A stretch of 35,966 nt of DNA from a bacterium (GCA_026225095.1 JAMFSC010000035.1:1-35966), one strand, 5' to 3'; positions 1 to 7,912 are shown, counted from the first letter of the stretch. Notes: a model not told the origin generated them from the sequence alone. Made by a program: numbers and translations.

Positions 1-1919
1 AGCTCCACCCACCCCTTATCGAACCCCTCCAGCCAGCACCGATACCGCACCTGCGATGGAACCGCAAAGCTCAGCCCCGCAAACTCCATCGTGTACCGCG
101 TCCTCCCAAACCCAATCTCCACCGGCTGCGCATCCACCCCAACCGCAGCCTCATCCACCAGAAACCCCTCGATCGCCACCATCGGAGCCACCGTATTCAG
201 CGGCAGATGCTCCGGATCCACAACCGCCACCCCCCTCCGAGTTGTCAGCCACAACTCCCCATTCGCCATCCGCCACATCACCGGAGACCCACCCGCCACC
301 ATCTCATCGCTCGGCATTCCATCCGCCGTCCCATACCGCCGCCCCACTCCAACGCAAGCCTCTCCGCTCGCCACACACCGGTCCAGATCCGCAATCGCAA
401 CCCGCTCCACCCCACGTTCCATCCTCAGCCATAGGAACCCCATCCCATCCGCCACCATCCCACTGACCACGCCAACCCCAGACTTCACCCCCCCATACCC
501 ACCATCCCCGAACCGCCCCAGCCCACCATCCTTCGTCGCAACCCAGATCCGCCCACCGCGATCCTGAGCCATCGCCGTCACGATCCCCGCCGGCCCACTC
601 CCCGCCGCATACGTCACAATCCTCCCGTCGATCCCCCGCCGCGAAAGCCCACCCGAAGTCCCCACCCAAAGCTCACCATTCGCCCCCATCAGCAGCGTCC
701 CAATCAGATCCCCACCCAGCCCATCCGCCTTCGTCAAAACCTCCATCTTCCCCCCGCGCAGATGCACCAGCCCATGACGAGTCCCCGCCCACACCCCACC
801 ATCCGCCCCCGCCGCCAGAGCCTGGATGTAGTCGTCCGGCAACCCATCCGCCGAAGTAAACCGTCGCACCCCACCCCTCGCATCCACAGCGTTCAACCCA
901 TCCGGAGTCCCCGCCCAGACACCCCCGCCCACGCCGGGAGCCAGCGAAAGAATCACCGGACTCGTCAGCCCGCCCTCCCGCACCGGCTCATCCACCACCC
1001 CACCCCGCCACCGCCGCAGACCATCCTCCCGCGTCCCCGCCCAAACCACCCCATCCCCCGCCTCGACCACCGTCGTCAAAGCCTTGCCACTCAACCCCTC
1101 CTCCGTCCGAAACTTCGCCGTCCGCAACACATGCAGCCCCGTCGTCTCGCTCCCCACCCAGATATTCCCCTCCCGGTCCTCATACACCGAAAGCACCACA
1201 CTCCCCCGCAGCGCCGCGACGCTCGTCACCGCCTCCGAATCCTTCGTAAGCACCACCAACCCATCGTTGGTCCCCACCCAAGCCCGTCCCTCCCGATCGA
1301 CAAACAGCGTCTCCACCCTGCTCCCCGGAAGCTCCCCCCCCACGCTCCAACGCCGCCCCGCCCCCACCACCGCCGTCTTCGAGAAGCTCCAGCCCCCAAC
1401 CTCCGCGCCCCCATCCCCGCCGATCCGCTCGAAGTGCCCCTCACGCCAAACCGACGCCCCATCCGTCGTAACCACCACCACCCTCCCACCGCCCGTGACA
1501 ACAATCCGCTGGATCTGCGCCGAAGGAAGCCCATCCCTCACATCGAACCGCGTAAACCTCCCATCATGCAGCCGAAGCACCCCCGCCACCGTCCCCACCC
1601 ACAGATCCCCCACCCCATCCCTCACCACGCAGCACGCGTCATCACTCACGAACGCCGGATCGCTCCGATGGTCGAATGTCCTGAACCCAACCCCATCGAA
1701 TCGCGCCACCCCCGCCTCAGTAGCAGCCCAAATGAATCCATCGCCACCCTGCACCACCTGGTGAACGCTGTTCTGCGGCAACCCATCTTCCGTAGACCAG
1801 GCCTGATGCCGCAGACTCCCCAAACCCTGCGCCCAAATCCCAGGCCCAAAGACAAGCCACGCACACACCCCACCCAACCCGCATAACCGCGACAAAAGAG
1901 AAGATCGATATCCGGGCAT
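1..1919 (-). CDS. Two-component regulator propeller sensor, N-terminal part (partial)
   Basis: The gene starts at 1919 and runs off the left edge, so about 639 codons are visible and the C-terminus is missing. Translation begins MPGYRSSLLS and gives a hydrophobic signal peptide of about 30 residues ending in GIWA. About eleven short repeats of the type W-[VA]-G-T-x-x-G-L follow (for example DLWVGT, RAWVGT, NIWVGS, GVWAGT, ELWVGT, RIWVAT), the signature of Reg_prop beta-propeller blades; this family normally has two seven-bladed propellers. The visible end (YRCWLEGFDKGW) is the start of a Y_Y_Y domain, which usually precedes a membrane segment and a histidine kinase or GGDEF output domain. The role is therefore probably periplasmic ligand sensing, but the output domain is not visible. 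An in-frame TAG lies directly before the ATG, so no longer start is possible. No clear ribosome-binding site is seen. Confidence 0.85.
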   Translation of the reverse strand, partial: MPGYRSSLLSRLCGLGGVCAWLVFGPGIWAQGLGSLRHQAWSTEDGLPQNSVHQVVQGGDGFIWAATEAGVARFDGVGFRTFDHRSDPAFVSDDACCVVRDGVGDLWVGTVAGVLRLHDGRFTRFDVRDGLPSAQIQRIVVTGGGRVVVVTTDGASVWREGHFERIGGDGGAEVGGWSFSKTAVVGAGRRWSVGGELPGSRVETLFVDREGRAWVGTNDGLVVLTKDSEAVTSVAALRGSVVLSVYEDREGNIWVGSETTGLHVLRTAKFRTEEGLSGKALTTVVEAGDGVVWAGTREDGLRRWRGGVVDEPVREGGLTSPVILSLAPGVGGGVWAGTPDGLNAVDARGGVRRFTSADGLPDDYIQALAAGADGGVWAGTRHGLVHLRGGKMEVLTKADGLGGDLIGTLLMGANGELWVGTSGGLSRRGIDGRIVTYAAGSGPAGIVTAMAQDRGGRIWVATKDGGLGRFGDGGYGGVKSGVGVVSGMVADGMGFLWLRMERGVERVAIADLDRCVASGEACVGVGRRYGTADGMPSDEMVAGGSPVMWRMANGELWLTTRRGVAVVDPEHLPLNTVAPMVAIEGFLVDEAAVGVDAQPVEIGFGRTRYTMEFAGLSFAVPSQVRYRCWLEGFDKGWVE

Positions 1920-1982
1920 CTAGCTCGCTAGCCTATCCGCAAGCGCCCAACTCCGCAATCGCCCACCAAGTCAGCCGTCCCG

Positions 1983-1988
1983 TATACT
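1983..1988 (+). promoter_or_regulatory. -10 hexamer TATACT before the B12-binding gene, predicting a leaderless mRNA
   Basis: TATACT ends 6 nt before the GTG start at 1995. A transcript would begin at or next to the start codon. No Shine-Dalgarno sequence lies between. No good -35 match is visible. Confidence 0.5.
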
Positions 1989-1994
1989 CACCCC

Positions 1995-2411
1995 GTGCCC
2001 GCCCCGCACCCAATCCGCGTCCTCGTCGCCAAGCCCGGCCTCGATGGCCACGACCGCGGAGCAAAAGTCATCGCCCGAGCCCTCCGCGACGCCGGAATGG
2101 AGGTCATCTACACCGGCCTCCGCCAGACCCCCGAGATGATCGTCTCCGCCGCCATCCAGGAAGACGTCGACTGCATCGGCCTCTCCATCCTCTCGGGAGC
2201 CCACAACACGATCGTCGCCCGAGTCCTCACGCTGCTCCAGGAGGCGCACGCCGAAGACATCCTCCTCGTCCTCGGAGGCACCATCCCCGCGCACGACATC
2301 CCTCACCTGACGGAAATGGGCGTAGCCGCGATCTTCGGCCCCGGCACCCCGCTCGACGCCACCGTCACCTTCATCCGCGACCACATCAAGCCGCGAACCC
2401 TTTCCCTGTAG
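1995..2411 (+). CDS. Cobalamin-binding domain protein (methylmalonyl-CoA mutase C-terminal-like)
   Basis: This is a 138-residue stand-alone B12-binding domain. The base-off/His-on motif DxHxxG is present as D17-G-H19-D-R-G22, followed by the SxL element (LSILSGAH) and the GG element (VLGGTIP), in the order seen in the small domain of methylmalonyl-CoA mutase. The family normally binds the lower part of adenosylcobalamin and acts with a separate TIM-barrel catalytic subunit; none is in this window. The start is GTG, with a -10 hexamer 6 nt upstream and no ribosome-binding site, so initiation is probably leaderless. A family B palindromic repeat follows the stop codon. It is likely a mutase small subunit working in propionyl-CoA or branched-chain acyl-CoA metabolism, which fits the neighbouring acyl-CoA genes. 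The partner is unknown. Confidence 0.9.
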   Translation: MPAPHPIRVLVAKPGLDGHDRGAKVIARALRDAGMEVIYTGLRQTPEMIVSAAIQEDVDCIGLSILSGAHNTIVARVLTLLQEAHAEDILLVLGGTIPAHDIPHLTEMGVAAIFGPGTPLDATVTFIRDHIKPRTLSL

Positions 2412-2424
2412 CGCAAGTTAGCTG

Positions 2425-2537
2425 TCATTGTGAAGATTTGGGTGCCCCACCTTCGGCGCAACGCACCATCGCGCCTAAGGTGGGCCGGAGCGCCACGGCA
2501 GCCCGCCGCAGACTCTATACCAACACCGAATCCGCCC
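2425..2537 (+). repeat. Family B palindromic repeat, copy B1
   Basis: The core is a stem of 14 bases per arm (2446-2459 and 2471-2484) with a single C/T mismatch and an 11-nt loop. The inner stem is GGCGC/GCGCC. The 5' arm starts 35 nt after the stop codon at 2411. A downstream flank (TATACCAACAC near 2517) is the reverse complement of the TGTTGGTATA flank upstream of copy B4, so the full element has outer arms as well. Other copies lie near 10136, 25971, 27759 and 32132. Confidence 0.8.
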
Positions 2538-2548
2538 CTAGCAACTGG

Positions 2549-2692
2549 TCCTGCCGGACGGGCCCACTACGCGTGGTGCGGTCACTTCGTGACACGTGAA
2601 AGCTTCGCGCTGCCCTCCCGTTGGTCGGCACGGAGTATCGTTTGCGACCAACGGGAGCACCCAGCAAAGCCCAATACGCGTCACGAAGTGAC
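2549..2692. repeat. Family A repeat, inverted pair R1
   Basis: Two family A units face each other. The central arms CTCCCGTTGGTCG (2615-2627) and CGACCAACGGGAG (2645-2657) are a perfect 13-bp inverted repeat. Each unit also carries the GTCAC-gaa-GTGAC hairpin in its own orientation. The right unit ends one base before the SDR stop codon (complement of 2693-2695). Confidence 0.85.
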
Positions 2693-3430
2693 CTACCAGG
2701 GCAGCGCATCCTGCATATGGAAGAACCCACCCGTAGGCCCATCCTCCGGCAGCGTCGCCAGCCAAACCGACGTCTTCGCCCCCTCAGGAATCTCCATCGG
2801 AGCCGCATCCGTCCCCATATCCGTCTTCACCCATCCCGGATGCGCCGAGTTCACCTTGATCTTCGTCCCCGCCAGCTCATGCGCCAAATGAATCGTGAAA
2901 GAATTCAACGCCGCCTTCGAAGTGTCATAAGCAAACGTCTTCGCGTCATAGATCGGCGAACCCTTCGTCGCATGAAGCGTCAGCGACCCCAGAATGCTCG
3001 ACAGATTCACAATCCGGCCCGCCGCACTCTTCCGGATCAACGGCAGCAGCGTCTGCGTCAGCGCCACCGGTGAAAACAGGTTGGTCTCGAACGTCTCAGT
3101 CAGCACATCCGAGCTCGTCGTGCTCGTCTCGTTCGGAGCCGGAAAGTGATCCAGCATCACGCCCGCGTTGTTGATCAGGATGTCCAGCTTGCCGAACTCC
3201 TTGTCGATCATCGCCGCAACCGCCGCATGATCCGACCGGCTGTCCACGTCGATCTTCACCGCCCGCACATCCAGACCCTCAGCCTTCAGAGGAGCCGCCG
3301 CCGCCTCACCCTTCTCCAGATCCCGCGCCCCCAGCAACACGGTCACACCCTGTGCCGCAAGCTGCCGCGCCGTCTCCAGCCCAATGCCCTTGTTAGCGCC
3401 CGTAATCAAAGCAACCTTCGTATCGCTCAT
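2693..3430 (-). CDS. SDR family NAD(P)-dependent oxidoreductase
   Basis: This is a 245-residue classical short-chain dehydrogenase/reductase. It has the N-terminal cofactor motif TGANKGIG, a cofactor-side Asp (KIDVDS), the NNAG motif (ILINNAGVM), and the active site Ser (NLSSILGS) with Y-x3-K (YDTSKAAL). The substrate cannot be read from the sequence; the closest familiar type is the carbonyl-reductase-like SDRs with a long segment between Ser and Tyr. The start is taken as the ATG at 3430 because AAGGAGA lies 7 nt upstream; an in-frame TTG two codons earlier is less likely. A family A repeat abuts the stop codon and another lies just upstream, so the gene sits as a single cassette between two inverted repeat pairs. 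It is cytoplasmic. Confidence 0.92.
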   Translation of the reverse strand: MSDTKVALITGANKGIGLETARQLAAQGVTVLLGARDLEKGEAAAAPLKAEGLDVRAVKIDVDSRSDHAAVAAMIDKEFGKLDILINNAGVMLDHFPAPNETSTTSSDVLTETFETNLFSPVALTQTLLPLIRKSAAGRIVNLSSILGSLTLHATKGSPIYDAKTFAYDTSKAALNSFTIHLAHELAGTKIKVNSAHPGWVKTDMGTDAAPMEIPEGAKTSVWLATLPEDGPTGGFFHMQDALPW

Positions 3431-3454
3431 CAGCAATTCTCCTTGATGGAATAG

Positions 3455-3618
3455 TCCTGCCGGACGGGCCCACTCCGCGTGGGGCGGTCACTTCGTGACA
3501 CGTGAAAGCTTCGCATGGCCCTCCCGTTGGTCGGCACGAAATATCGTTTGCGACCAACGGGAGCACCCAGCAAAGCGGTATACAAGTCACGAAGTGACCG
3601 CCGCCCGCGCAGGGCGTC
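3455..3618. repeat. Family A repeat, inverted pair R2
   Basis: This is the same head-to-head arrangement as R1: CTCCCGTTGGTCG at 3521-3533 faces CGACCAACGGGAG at 3551-3563, with GTCAC/GTGAC hairpins on both sides. The right unit ends within a few bases of the stop codon of the thioesterase gene (3620). It is one of the longest copies here, about 164 nt. Confidence 0.85.
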
Positions 3619-3619
3619 C

Positions 3620-4054
3620 TTACGCTTGCAAAGATGGGATGTGAAACGCCCGAAAACGTTCCGCATATCTTTCCGGCAAAGCACGTTTTTTCATATCCCG
3701 CCCCACCACCACATGCACCGTAGTCCCCTCACACAGCACCACCCCATCCCCCGGCCGCACAATCTCATACGCGAACTTGATCACAGCCCCCCGCGCCCCC
3801 GTCACCCGCGTCTTCACAATCAGCTCATCGTCATACCGAGCCGGAGCCTTGTACCGGCAGGTCACCTCGACGACCGCAATCCCACACCCCTCATCCCGCT
3901 CCATATCCTTGTAATCCAGCCCCATCTGCCGAATCAGCTCCGCCCGCCCCACCTCAAACCAGATCAGGTAGTTCGCGTGATACACCACGCCCATCTGATC
4001 GGTCTCCGCATACCGCACCCGAACCCGCGTCTCCCCCACCACCGAATGACTCAT
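3620..4054 (-). CDS. Acyl-CoA thioesterase, YbgC/FadM-type hotdog protein
   Basis: This is a 144-residue single hotdog domain. The N-terminal signature RYAETDQMGVVYHANYL matches the 4HBT/YbgC family, in which the Asp of the ETDQMG segment is catalytic; a conserved aromatic-rich helix (WFEVGRAELIR) follows. The reaction is probably hydrolysis of a short-chain or branched acyl-CoA to the free acid and CoA in the cytoplasm. The start ATG at 4054 is preceded by TAGACT (complement of 4061-4066) with only 6 nt between and no spaced Shine-Dalgarno sequence, so a leaderless mRNA is likely. It lies beside genes of branched-chain acyl-CoA breakdown but has its own apparent promoter. The exact substrate cannot be told. 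Confidence 0.9.
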   Translation of the reverse strand: MSHSVVGETRVRVRYAETDQMGVVYHANYLIWFEVGRAELIRQMGLDYKDMERDEGCGIAVVEVTCRYKAPARYDDELIVKTRVTGARGAVIKFAYEIVRPGDGVVLCEGTTVHVVVGRDMKKRALPERYAERFRAFHIPSLQA

Positions 4055-4081
4055 CCCCCCAGTCTACCGAACCCCCGCCAT

Positions 4082-4142
4082 GCGAAGCCCAATACATGTC
4101 ACGAAGTGACCGCCCCACGCGCAGTGGGCCCGTCCGGCAGGA
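4082..4142 (+). repeat. Family A repeat, partial single copy R3
   Basis: It contains GTCACGAAGTGAC and the second hairpin CCCAC-gcgca-GTGGG, then the CCGTCCGGCAGGA tail. The CGACCAACGGG part is missing. It ends about 6 nt before the stop codon of the hydratase gene (4149). Confidence 0.8.
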
Positions 4143-4148
4143 CAGCCC

Positions 4149-4928
4149 TTACCCTCCCCAAACCGGCCGCCGCTTCTCCAGAAAAGCCGCCACCCCTTCC
4201 TTGAAGTCATGCGTCCTCCGCGCCTCAGCATTGGCCTTCATCGAAGCCTCCAGCGCCGCATCCAGCCACCCCTTGCTCTGCGCCGCCAGCAAAGCCTTCG
4301 TAGCCCGCATCGACTCCGGACTATTCGCCGCCAGCCCCCGCGTCACCTCCTCCACCTTTGCTTCCAGCCCCTCCACCGAGACCACCTCCGTCACCAGCCC
4401 CAGCCGATACCCCTCCTCCGCCCCAAACAGCCGTCCCGTCAACAGCAGATCCCGCGCCCGCTTCTCCCCCACCTGCAGCACCAAATAGGCCGAAACCATC
4501 GCCGGCACAAACCCCACCCGCGCCTCCGTGTACCCAAACTTCGACCCCACCGCCGCGATCGTAAAGTCGCACATCGTCGCCAGCCCCGTCCCCCCCGCCA
4601 CCGCGCACCCCTTCACCGCCGCCACCGTAGGCTTCCCCAGGCTGTAAACCGTCCGAAACATCCGCGAGATCCTCTCCGCATCCGCCGCATGATCCGCCTC
4701 CGACTTATCATTCATCGCCTGCAAACTAGCCAGATCCAGCCCCGTGCAAAACGCCTCATCCCCCGCCCCTGCCAACACCACCACCCTGCACCCACGATCC
4801 CCCCCCGCCTCCTCCAAAGCCGCAATCAGCCCCCCCTGCATCTCCGGCGTCAGAGCATTCCGCCGCTCCGGTCGATTCAAAGTAATCCGCCGAACCCCCT
4901 CCACCTCATCCACCAGAATCGTATCCAA
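4149..4928 (-). CDS. Enoyl-CoA hydratase/isomerase family protein, probable methylglutaconyl-CoA hydratase
   Basis: This is a 259-residue crotonase-fold protein. The oxyanion-hole segments are visible (CTGLDL at 61-66 and AVAGGTG near 109-115), and a glutamate sits at E135 in YTEARVGF, where the hydratases carry a catalytic Glu. The start is TTG at 4928, chosen because GGAGG stands 5 nt upstream and no better in-frame start exists. It begins 26 nt after the HMG-CoA lyase stop codon, so it is co-transcribed. Next to a carboxyltransferase and HMG-CoA lyase the most likely reaction is hydration of 3-methylglutaconyl-CoA to HMG-CoA in leucine breakdown. A different enoyl-CoA substrate cannot be excluded from sequence alone. 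Confidence 0.88.
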   Translation of the reverse strand: MDTILVDEVEGVRRITLNRPERRNALTPEMQGGLIAALEEAGGDRGCRVVVLAGAGDEAFCTGLDLASLQAMNDKSEADHAADAERISRMFRTVYSLGKPTVAAVKGCAVAGGTGLATMCDFTIAAVGSKFGYTEARVGFVPAMVSAYLVLQVGEKRARDLLLTGRLFGAEEGYRLGLVTEVVSVEGLEAKVEEVTRGLAANSPESMRATKALLAAQSKGWLDAALEASMKANAEARRTHDFKEGVAAFLEKRRPVWGG

Positions 4929-4954
4929 ATCACCCTCCCAAACCCACGAAAGTC

Positions 4955-5827
4955 CTACTGAACCTTAGCCCCATACTTCCGCGCAATCTCCGCACTCGCC
5001 GCCACCAGCCCATCCAGAGGCCGCAGCGGCCCCAACTCCGCACCCAGCGCCTTCAACTCCTCAATCAAGACCTCCGTAGCCAGATTCCCCACCAACGCAT
5101 CCTGAGCAAAAGGACACCCGCCATACCCCCCAATGGCTCCATCAAACCGCCGACACCCCGCCCGATAAGCCGCCCTCACCTTCTCCACCGCATCGTCAGT
5201 CCGAGCATGCAGGTGCACCCCAATCTCGACCCCACCATACGCCGCCAACACCTCCCCCATCACATCGCCCACCACCCGCGGAGTCGCCAACCCCACCGTA
5301 TCTGCCAGCGAGATCTGAGTAAAACCACTATCTACCAGCAGCTCGCAAGCCCCCAACACCTCCTCCATATCCCACGTGTCCCCATAAGGATTCCCAAACG
5401 CCATCGACACATAAGCCACCACATCCAGCCCCGCCTTATAGGCCGCCGTCCCCACCGCCTCCAGCGCGTCCAGCGCAGCGAAAGGATTCTGCCCCTGATT
5501 CTTCTCCAGAAAGGTAGGCGAGATCGAATAAGGAAACCCCAGCGTCCCCACCGCCCCCGTCTTCACCGCCCGTTCCGCCCCTTTTTCATTGACCACGATC
5601 CCGATAATCTCCACATCATCCGGAGGATCCAGATAATCCAGCACCATCTCCGAATCCGCCATCTGCGGCACAGCTCCCGGCGAAACAAAGCTCACCGCAT
5701 CAATATGCCGAAACCCGCAAGCAATCAGCACCCGCAGATAGTCCGCCTTCACCTCCGCCGGAATCTTCCCCGGCAGCCCCTGCCAAGCATCCCGCGGACA
5801 CTCAATCAACTTCACCAGATCACTCAT
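4955..5827 (-). CDS. mvaB: Hydroxymethylglutaryl-CoA lyase
   Basis: This is a 290-residue TIM-barrel lyase that splits HMG-CoA into acetoacetate and acetyl-CoA, the last step of leucine degradation. The catalytic Arg-Asp pair is kept as R12-D13 (ECPRDAWQG). The metal-binding HxH motif is HLHARTDD (H205, H207), and the signature loop GGYGGCPF carries the active-site Cys238. The N-terminal motif differs from the commoner GPRDGLQ form (here CPRDAWQG), but the key charged residues remain. The ATG at 5827 follows GAGGGG and overlaps the stop of the upstream small membrane protein gene (ATGA), so translation is probably coupled. The length is normal for the family. Confidence 0.92.
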   Translation of the reverse strand: MSDLVKLIECPRDAWQGLPGKIPAEVKADYLRVLIACGFRHIDAVSFVSPGAVPQMADSEMVLDYLDPPDDVEIIGIVVNEKGAERAVKTGAVGTLGFPYSISPTFLEKNQGQNPFAALDALEAVGTAAYKAGLDVVAYVSMAFGNPYGDTWDMEEVLGACELLVDSGFTQISLADTVGLATPRVVGDVMGEVLAAYGGVEIGVHLHARTDDAVEKVRAAYRAGCRRFDGAIGGYGGCPFAQDALVGNLATEVLIEELKALGAELGPLRPLDGLVAASAEIARKYGAKVQ

Positions 5828-6150
5828 TCAAACCCCTCAGCACCCCTCGTAAAAAGCCAAACACACAATCCTCCATGAACGAGAACAAGCGCACACCCCA
5901 CCATCGCCTTACGAGAGGCCCTATCCACTACCAAACCATAGAACGGCCACTGCGTCAGTGCGAGCACACTGATCACCAAACCTGCACCCACATACCTTCC
6001 CCCCGCAGCGCAGGCAAACGGTAGAAGACATCGGGCGACAACATAGTCTCCATGCCCGAACCCTGCCGAGGCAAACCCCGCGACGACCACAACAGGATTG
6101 AGAGCCAGCCCCAGCGTTAAGCAACGATTTCGGCGGAATGTGTTCCTCAT
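5824..6150 (-). CDS. Small membrane protein of unknown function inside the leucine-degradation operon
   Basis: This 108-residue protein has about three or four hydrophobic segments (for example LGLALNPVVVVAGFASAGF, ARCLLPFACAAG, VGAGLVISVLALTQWPFYGL and MVGCALVLVHGGLCVWLF). I do not recognise the family. The start at 6150 is chosen because it overlaps the carboxyltransferase stop as TGATG, and its own stop overlaps the HMG-CoA lyase start as ATGA. These junctions at both ends argue that it is a real, translationally coupled gene and not chance. A longer in-frame version starting at 6267 would lie inside the carboxyltransferase gene and is rejected. Its place suggests a link to uptake or membrane handling of a branched-chain substrate, but that is only inference. 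Confidence 0.75.
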   Translation of the reverse strand: MRNTFRRNRCLTLGLALNPVVVVAGFASAGFGHGDYVVARCLLPFACAAGGRYVGAGLVISVLALTQWPFYGLVVDRASRKAMVGCALVLVHGGLCVWLFTRGAEGFE

Positions 6151-7859
6151 CACGTCTGCAAAACCCCCACATTGTACCGAGGCACCTCCGCATTCAACCC
6201 CGCAGCCTCCAAAGCCCACATCAACACATCCCGAGTCTCCCTCGGATCGATCACCCCATCCACCCAAAGCCGAGCCGCCCCATACCGCACATCCGCCTGC
6301 GCATCATAGCTCGCCTTGATCTCGTCATAAAGCGCCTTCTTCTCCGCATCGGTAAGCACCTTTCCCCCCCGCTCCATCTGCGAAGCCCGAATCCCCGCCA
6401 AAGTCGAAGCCGCCGAAGCCCCACTCATCACCGCATACCGAGCCCCCGGCCACGCAAACAAGAATCGCGGATCATAGGCCTTCCCACACATTGCATAGTG
6501 CCCCGCCCCAAAGCTCCCCCCCAGAATCACCGTAATCTTGGGCACCACCGAAGTCGCAACCGCCGAAACCATCTTCGCCCCCGCCCGAATAATCCCCGAC
6601 CACTCCGCATCCTTCCCCACCATGAACCCATTCACATCATGCAGAAAAATGAGAGGCACCAAACTCTGGTTGCAATCCATGATGAACCGCGCCGCCTTCT
6701 GCGCCCCCTCCGTATAGATCACCCCACCAAACTCCGTCCGCTTCGTCCCCGCCGCCGGCCCCATCGCCACCGTCTGCGTCTGGTTCACCTTCTGGTTCGC
6801 GACGACCCCCACCGCCCGCCCCCCAATCCTCCCATACCCACACACCACCGTCCGCCCAAACCCCTCCTTGTACTCATCGAACTCCGACCGATCCAGCACC
6901 CGCGCCAGCACCTCCCTCACGTCATAGCTGTTACTCGCCCCTGCCCCTACATCCATCAATCCCAGCAAATCCTCCCCAGAAAAACGAGGCCCATCCACGG
7001 AAGCATCAAATCCCACCCGCGAAAACACCCCGCTCGACCGCTCCCCCATCTTCCCGACTAAAGACCGAATCCGCCGCAAACAAGCCTCATCATCGGCCTC
7101 CTTGAAATCCACCGTCCCCGAGATCTCCGCATGCATCGAAGCCCCCCCAAGCTCCTCCGCCGGAGTCACCTGCCCAATCGCCGCCTGCACCAGCGCCGGC
7201 CCCGCCAGAAACAACCCCGACCCCTCCGTCATCAGCACCGTATCCGTCATCACCGGCAGATAAGCCCCACCCGCCACGCACATCCCCATAATCGCCGTAA
7301 TCTGCGGAACCCCCAGCGAACTCATCACCGCGTTATTCCGAAACACCCTCCCAAAGTCATCCGTATCCGGAAACACCTCATCCTGCAAAGGCAGAAACAC
7401 CCCCGCCGAATCCACCAGGTAGATCGTAGGAATCCGATTCTCCAAAGCAATCGTCTGCGCCCGCAGCACCTTCTTCGCCGTCATCGGAAAGAAAGCCCCC
7501 GCCTTGACCGTGGCATCATTCGCCACAATCATGCAAAGCCGCCCACCGATCCGTCCCAGCCCCGTCACCACCCCCGCCCCCGGAGCCCCCCCATACTCCT
7601 CATACATCCCATACGCCGCCCAAAGCCCCAGCTCCAGAAAGCTCCGACCCTCCCCCACCGAATCCACCAGCAACCCAATCCTCTCCCGAGCCGTCAGCCG
7701 TCCCTTGGCCCGCTGCGCCGCCTGAGCTTTAACCCCACCTCCCAGCCGAATCCGCGCCTCTTCCTCCCCCATCACCCCCATCAAAGCCAGCATCGCCGCC
7801 CGATTCGCCGCAAACCGTTTCGTCCCCCCATCCACCTTCGATCCCAGGCCGCTTCCCAT
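6150..7859 (-). CDS. Acyl-CoA carboxylase carboxyltransferase subunit (methylcrotonoyl-CoA carboxylase beta-like)
   Basis: This is a 569-residue biotin-dependent carboxyltransferase with both halves of the fold. The N-half carries KGRLTARERI, the acyl-CoA site region (YGGAPGAGVVTG) and GMCVAGGAYLPVMTD. The C-half carries GGVIYTEGAQKAARF, LHDVNGFMVG and GGSFGAGHYAMCGKAYDPRF. The motif LQDEVFPDTDDFGR resembles methylcrotonoyl-CoA carboxylase beta subunits more than propionyl-CoA carboxylase. It would move CO2 from carboxybiotin to 3-methylcrotonoyl-CoA in the cytoplasm. AGGAG lies 7 nt before the ATG. It heads an operon with the small membrane protein, HMG-CoA lyase and hydratase. The biotin carboxylase/BCCP alpha subunit and an acyl-CoA dehydrogenase, usual partners, are absent from the window. 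Geranyl-CoA carboxylase is an alternative but less likely reading. Confidence 0.9.
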   Translation of the reverse strand: MGSGLGSKVDGGTKRFAANRAAMLALMGVMGEEEARIRLGGGVKAQAAQRAKGRLTARERIGLLVDSVGEGRSFLELGLWAAYGMYEEYGGAPGAGVVTGLGRIGGRLCMIVANDATVKAGAFFPMTAKKVLRAQTIALENRIPTIYLVDSAGVFLPLQDEVFPDTDDFGRVFRNNAVMSSLGVPQITAIMGMCVAGGAYLPVMTDTVLMTEGSGLFLAGPALVQAAIGQVTPAEELGGASMHAEISGTVDFKEADDEACLRRIRSLVGKMGERSSGVFSRVGFDASVDGPRFSGEDLLGLMDVGAGASNSYDVREVLARVLDRSEFDEYKEGFGRTVVCGYGRIGGRAVGVVANQKVNQTQTVAMGPAAGTKRTEFGGVIYTEGAQKAARFIMDCNQSLVPLIFLHDVNGFMVGKDAEWSGIIRAGAKMVSAVATSVVPKITVILGGSFGAGHYAMCGKAYDPRFLFAWPGARYAVMSGASAASTLAGIRASQMERGGKVLTDAEKKALYDEIKASYDAQADVRYGAARLWVDGVIDPRETRDVLMWALEAAGLNAEVPRYNVGVLQT

Positions 7860-7895
7860 CGCGTGCTCCTAACCGACTCAAACGTCGTCAGCACC

Positions 7896-7903
7896 TTTAT
7901 ACT
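7896..7903. promoter_or_regulatory. Overlapping divergent -10 elements (TATACT on +, TATAAA on -)
   Basis: TTTATACT reads as TATACT towards the small gene at 7913 (9 nt before its ATG) and as TATAAA on the other strand towards the carboxyltransferase start at 7859, leaving that gene a leader of roughly 30 nt with AGGAG. One near-palindromic TATA core may serve both directions. No convincing -35 element was seen on either side. Confidence 0.45.
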
Positions 7904-7912
7904 CGGCTCATC

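Noticed and set aside
762..1886. Long plus-strand reading frame (374 codons) opposite the propeller sensor
   Set aside because: It reads Pro/Arg/His-rich low-complexity sequence, the typical shadow of a GC-rich gene on the other strand; the minus strand gives clear Reg_prop repeats.
2425..4142. Clustered repeats between 2425 and 4142 considered as a CRISPR array
   Set aside because: The units are long, palindromic, inverted relative to each other and separated by whole genes; there are no regular spacers and no cas genes.
6151..6267. Longer start for the small membrane protein
   Set aside because: The extra 39 residues would lie inside the carboxyltransferase gene and are Gly/Cys-rich shadow; the TGATG junction at 6150 is the better start.
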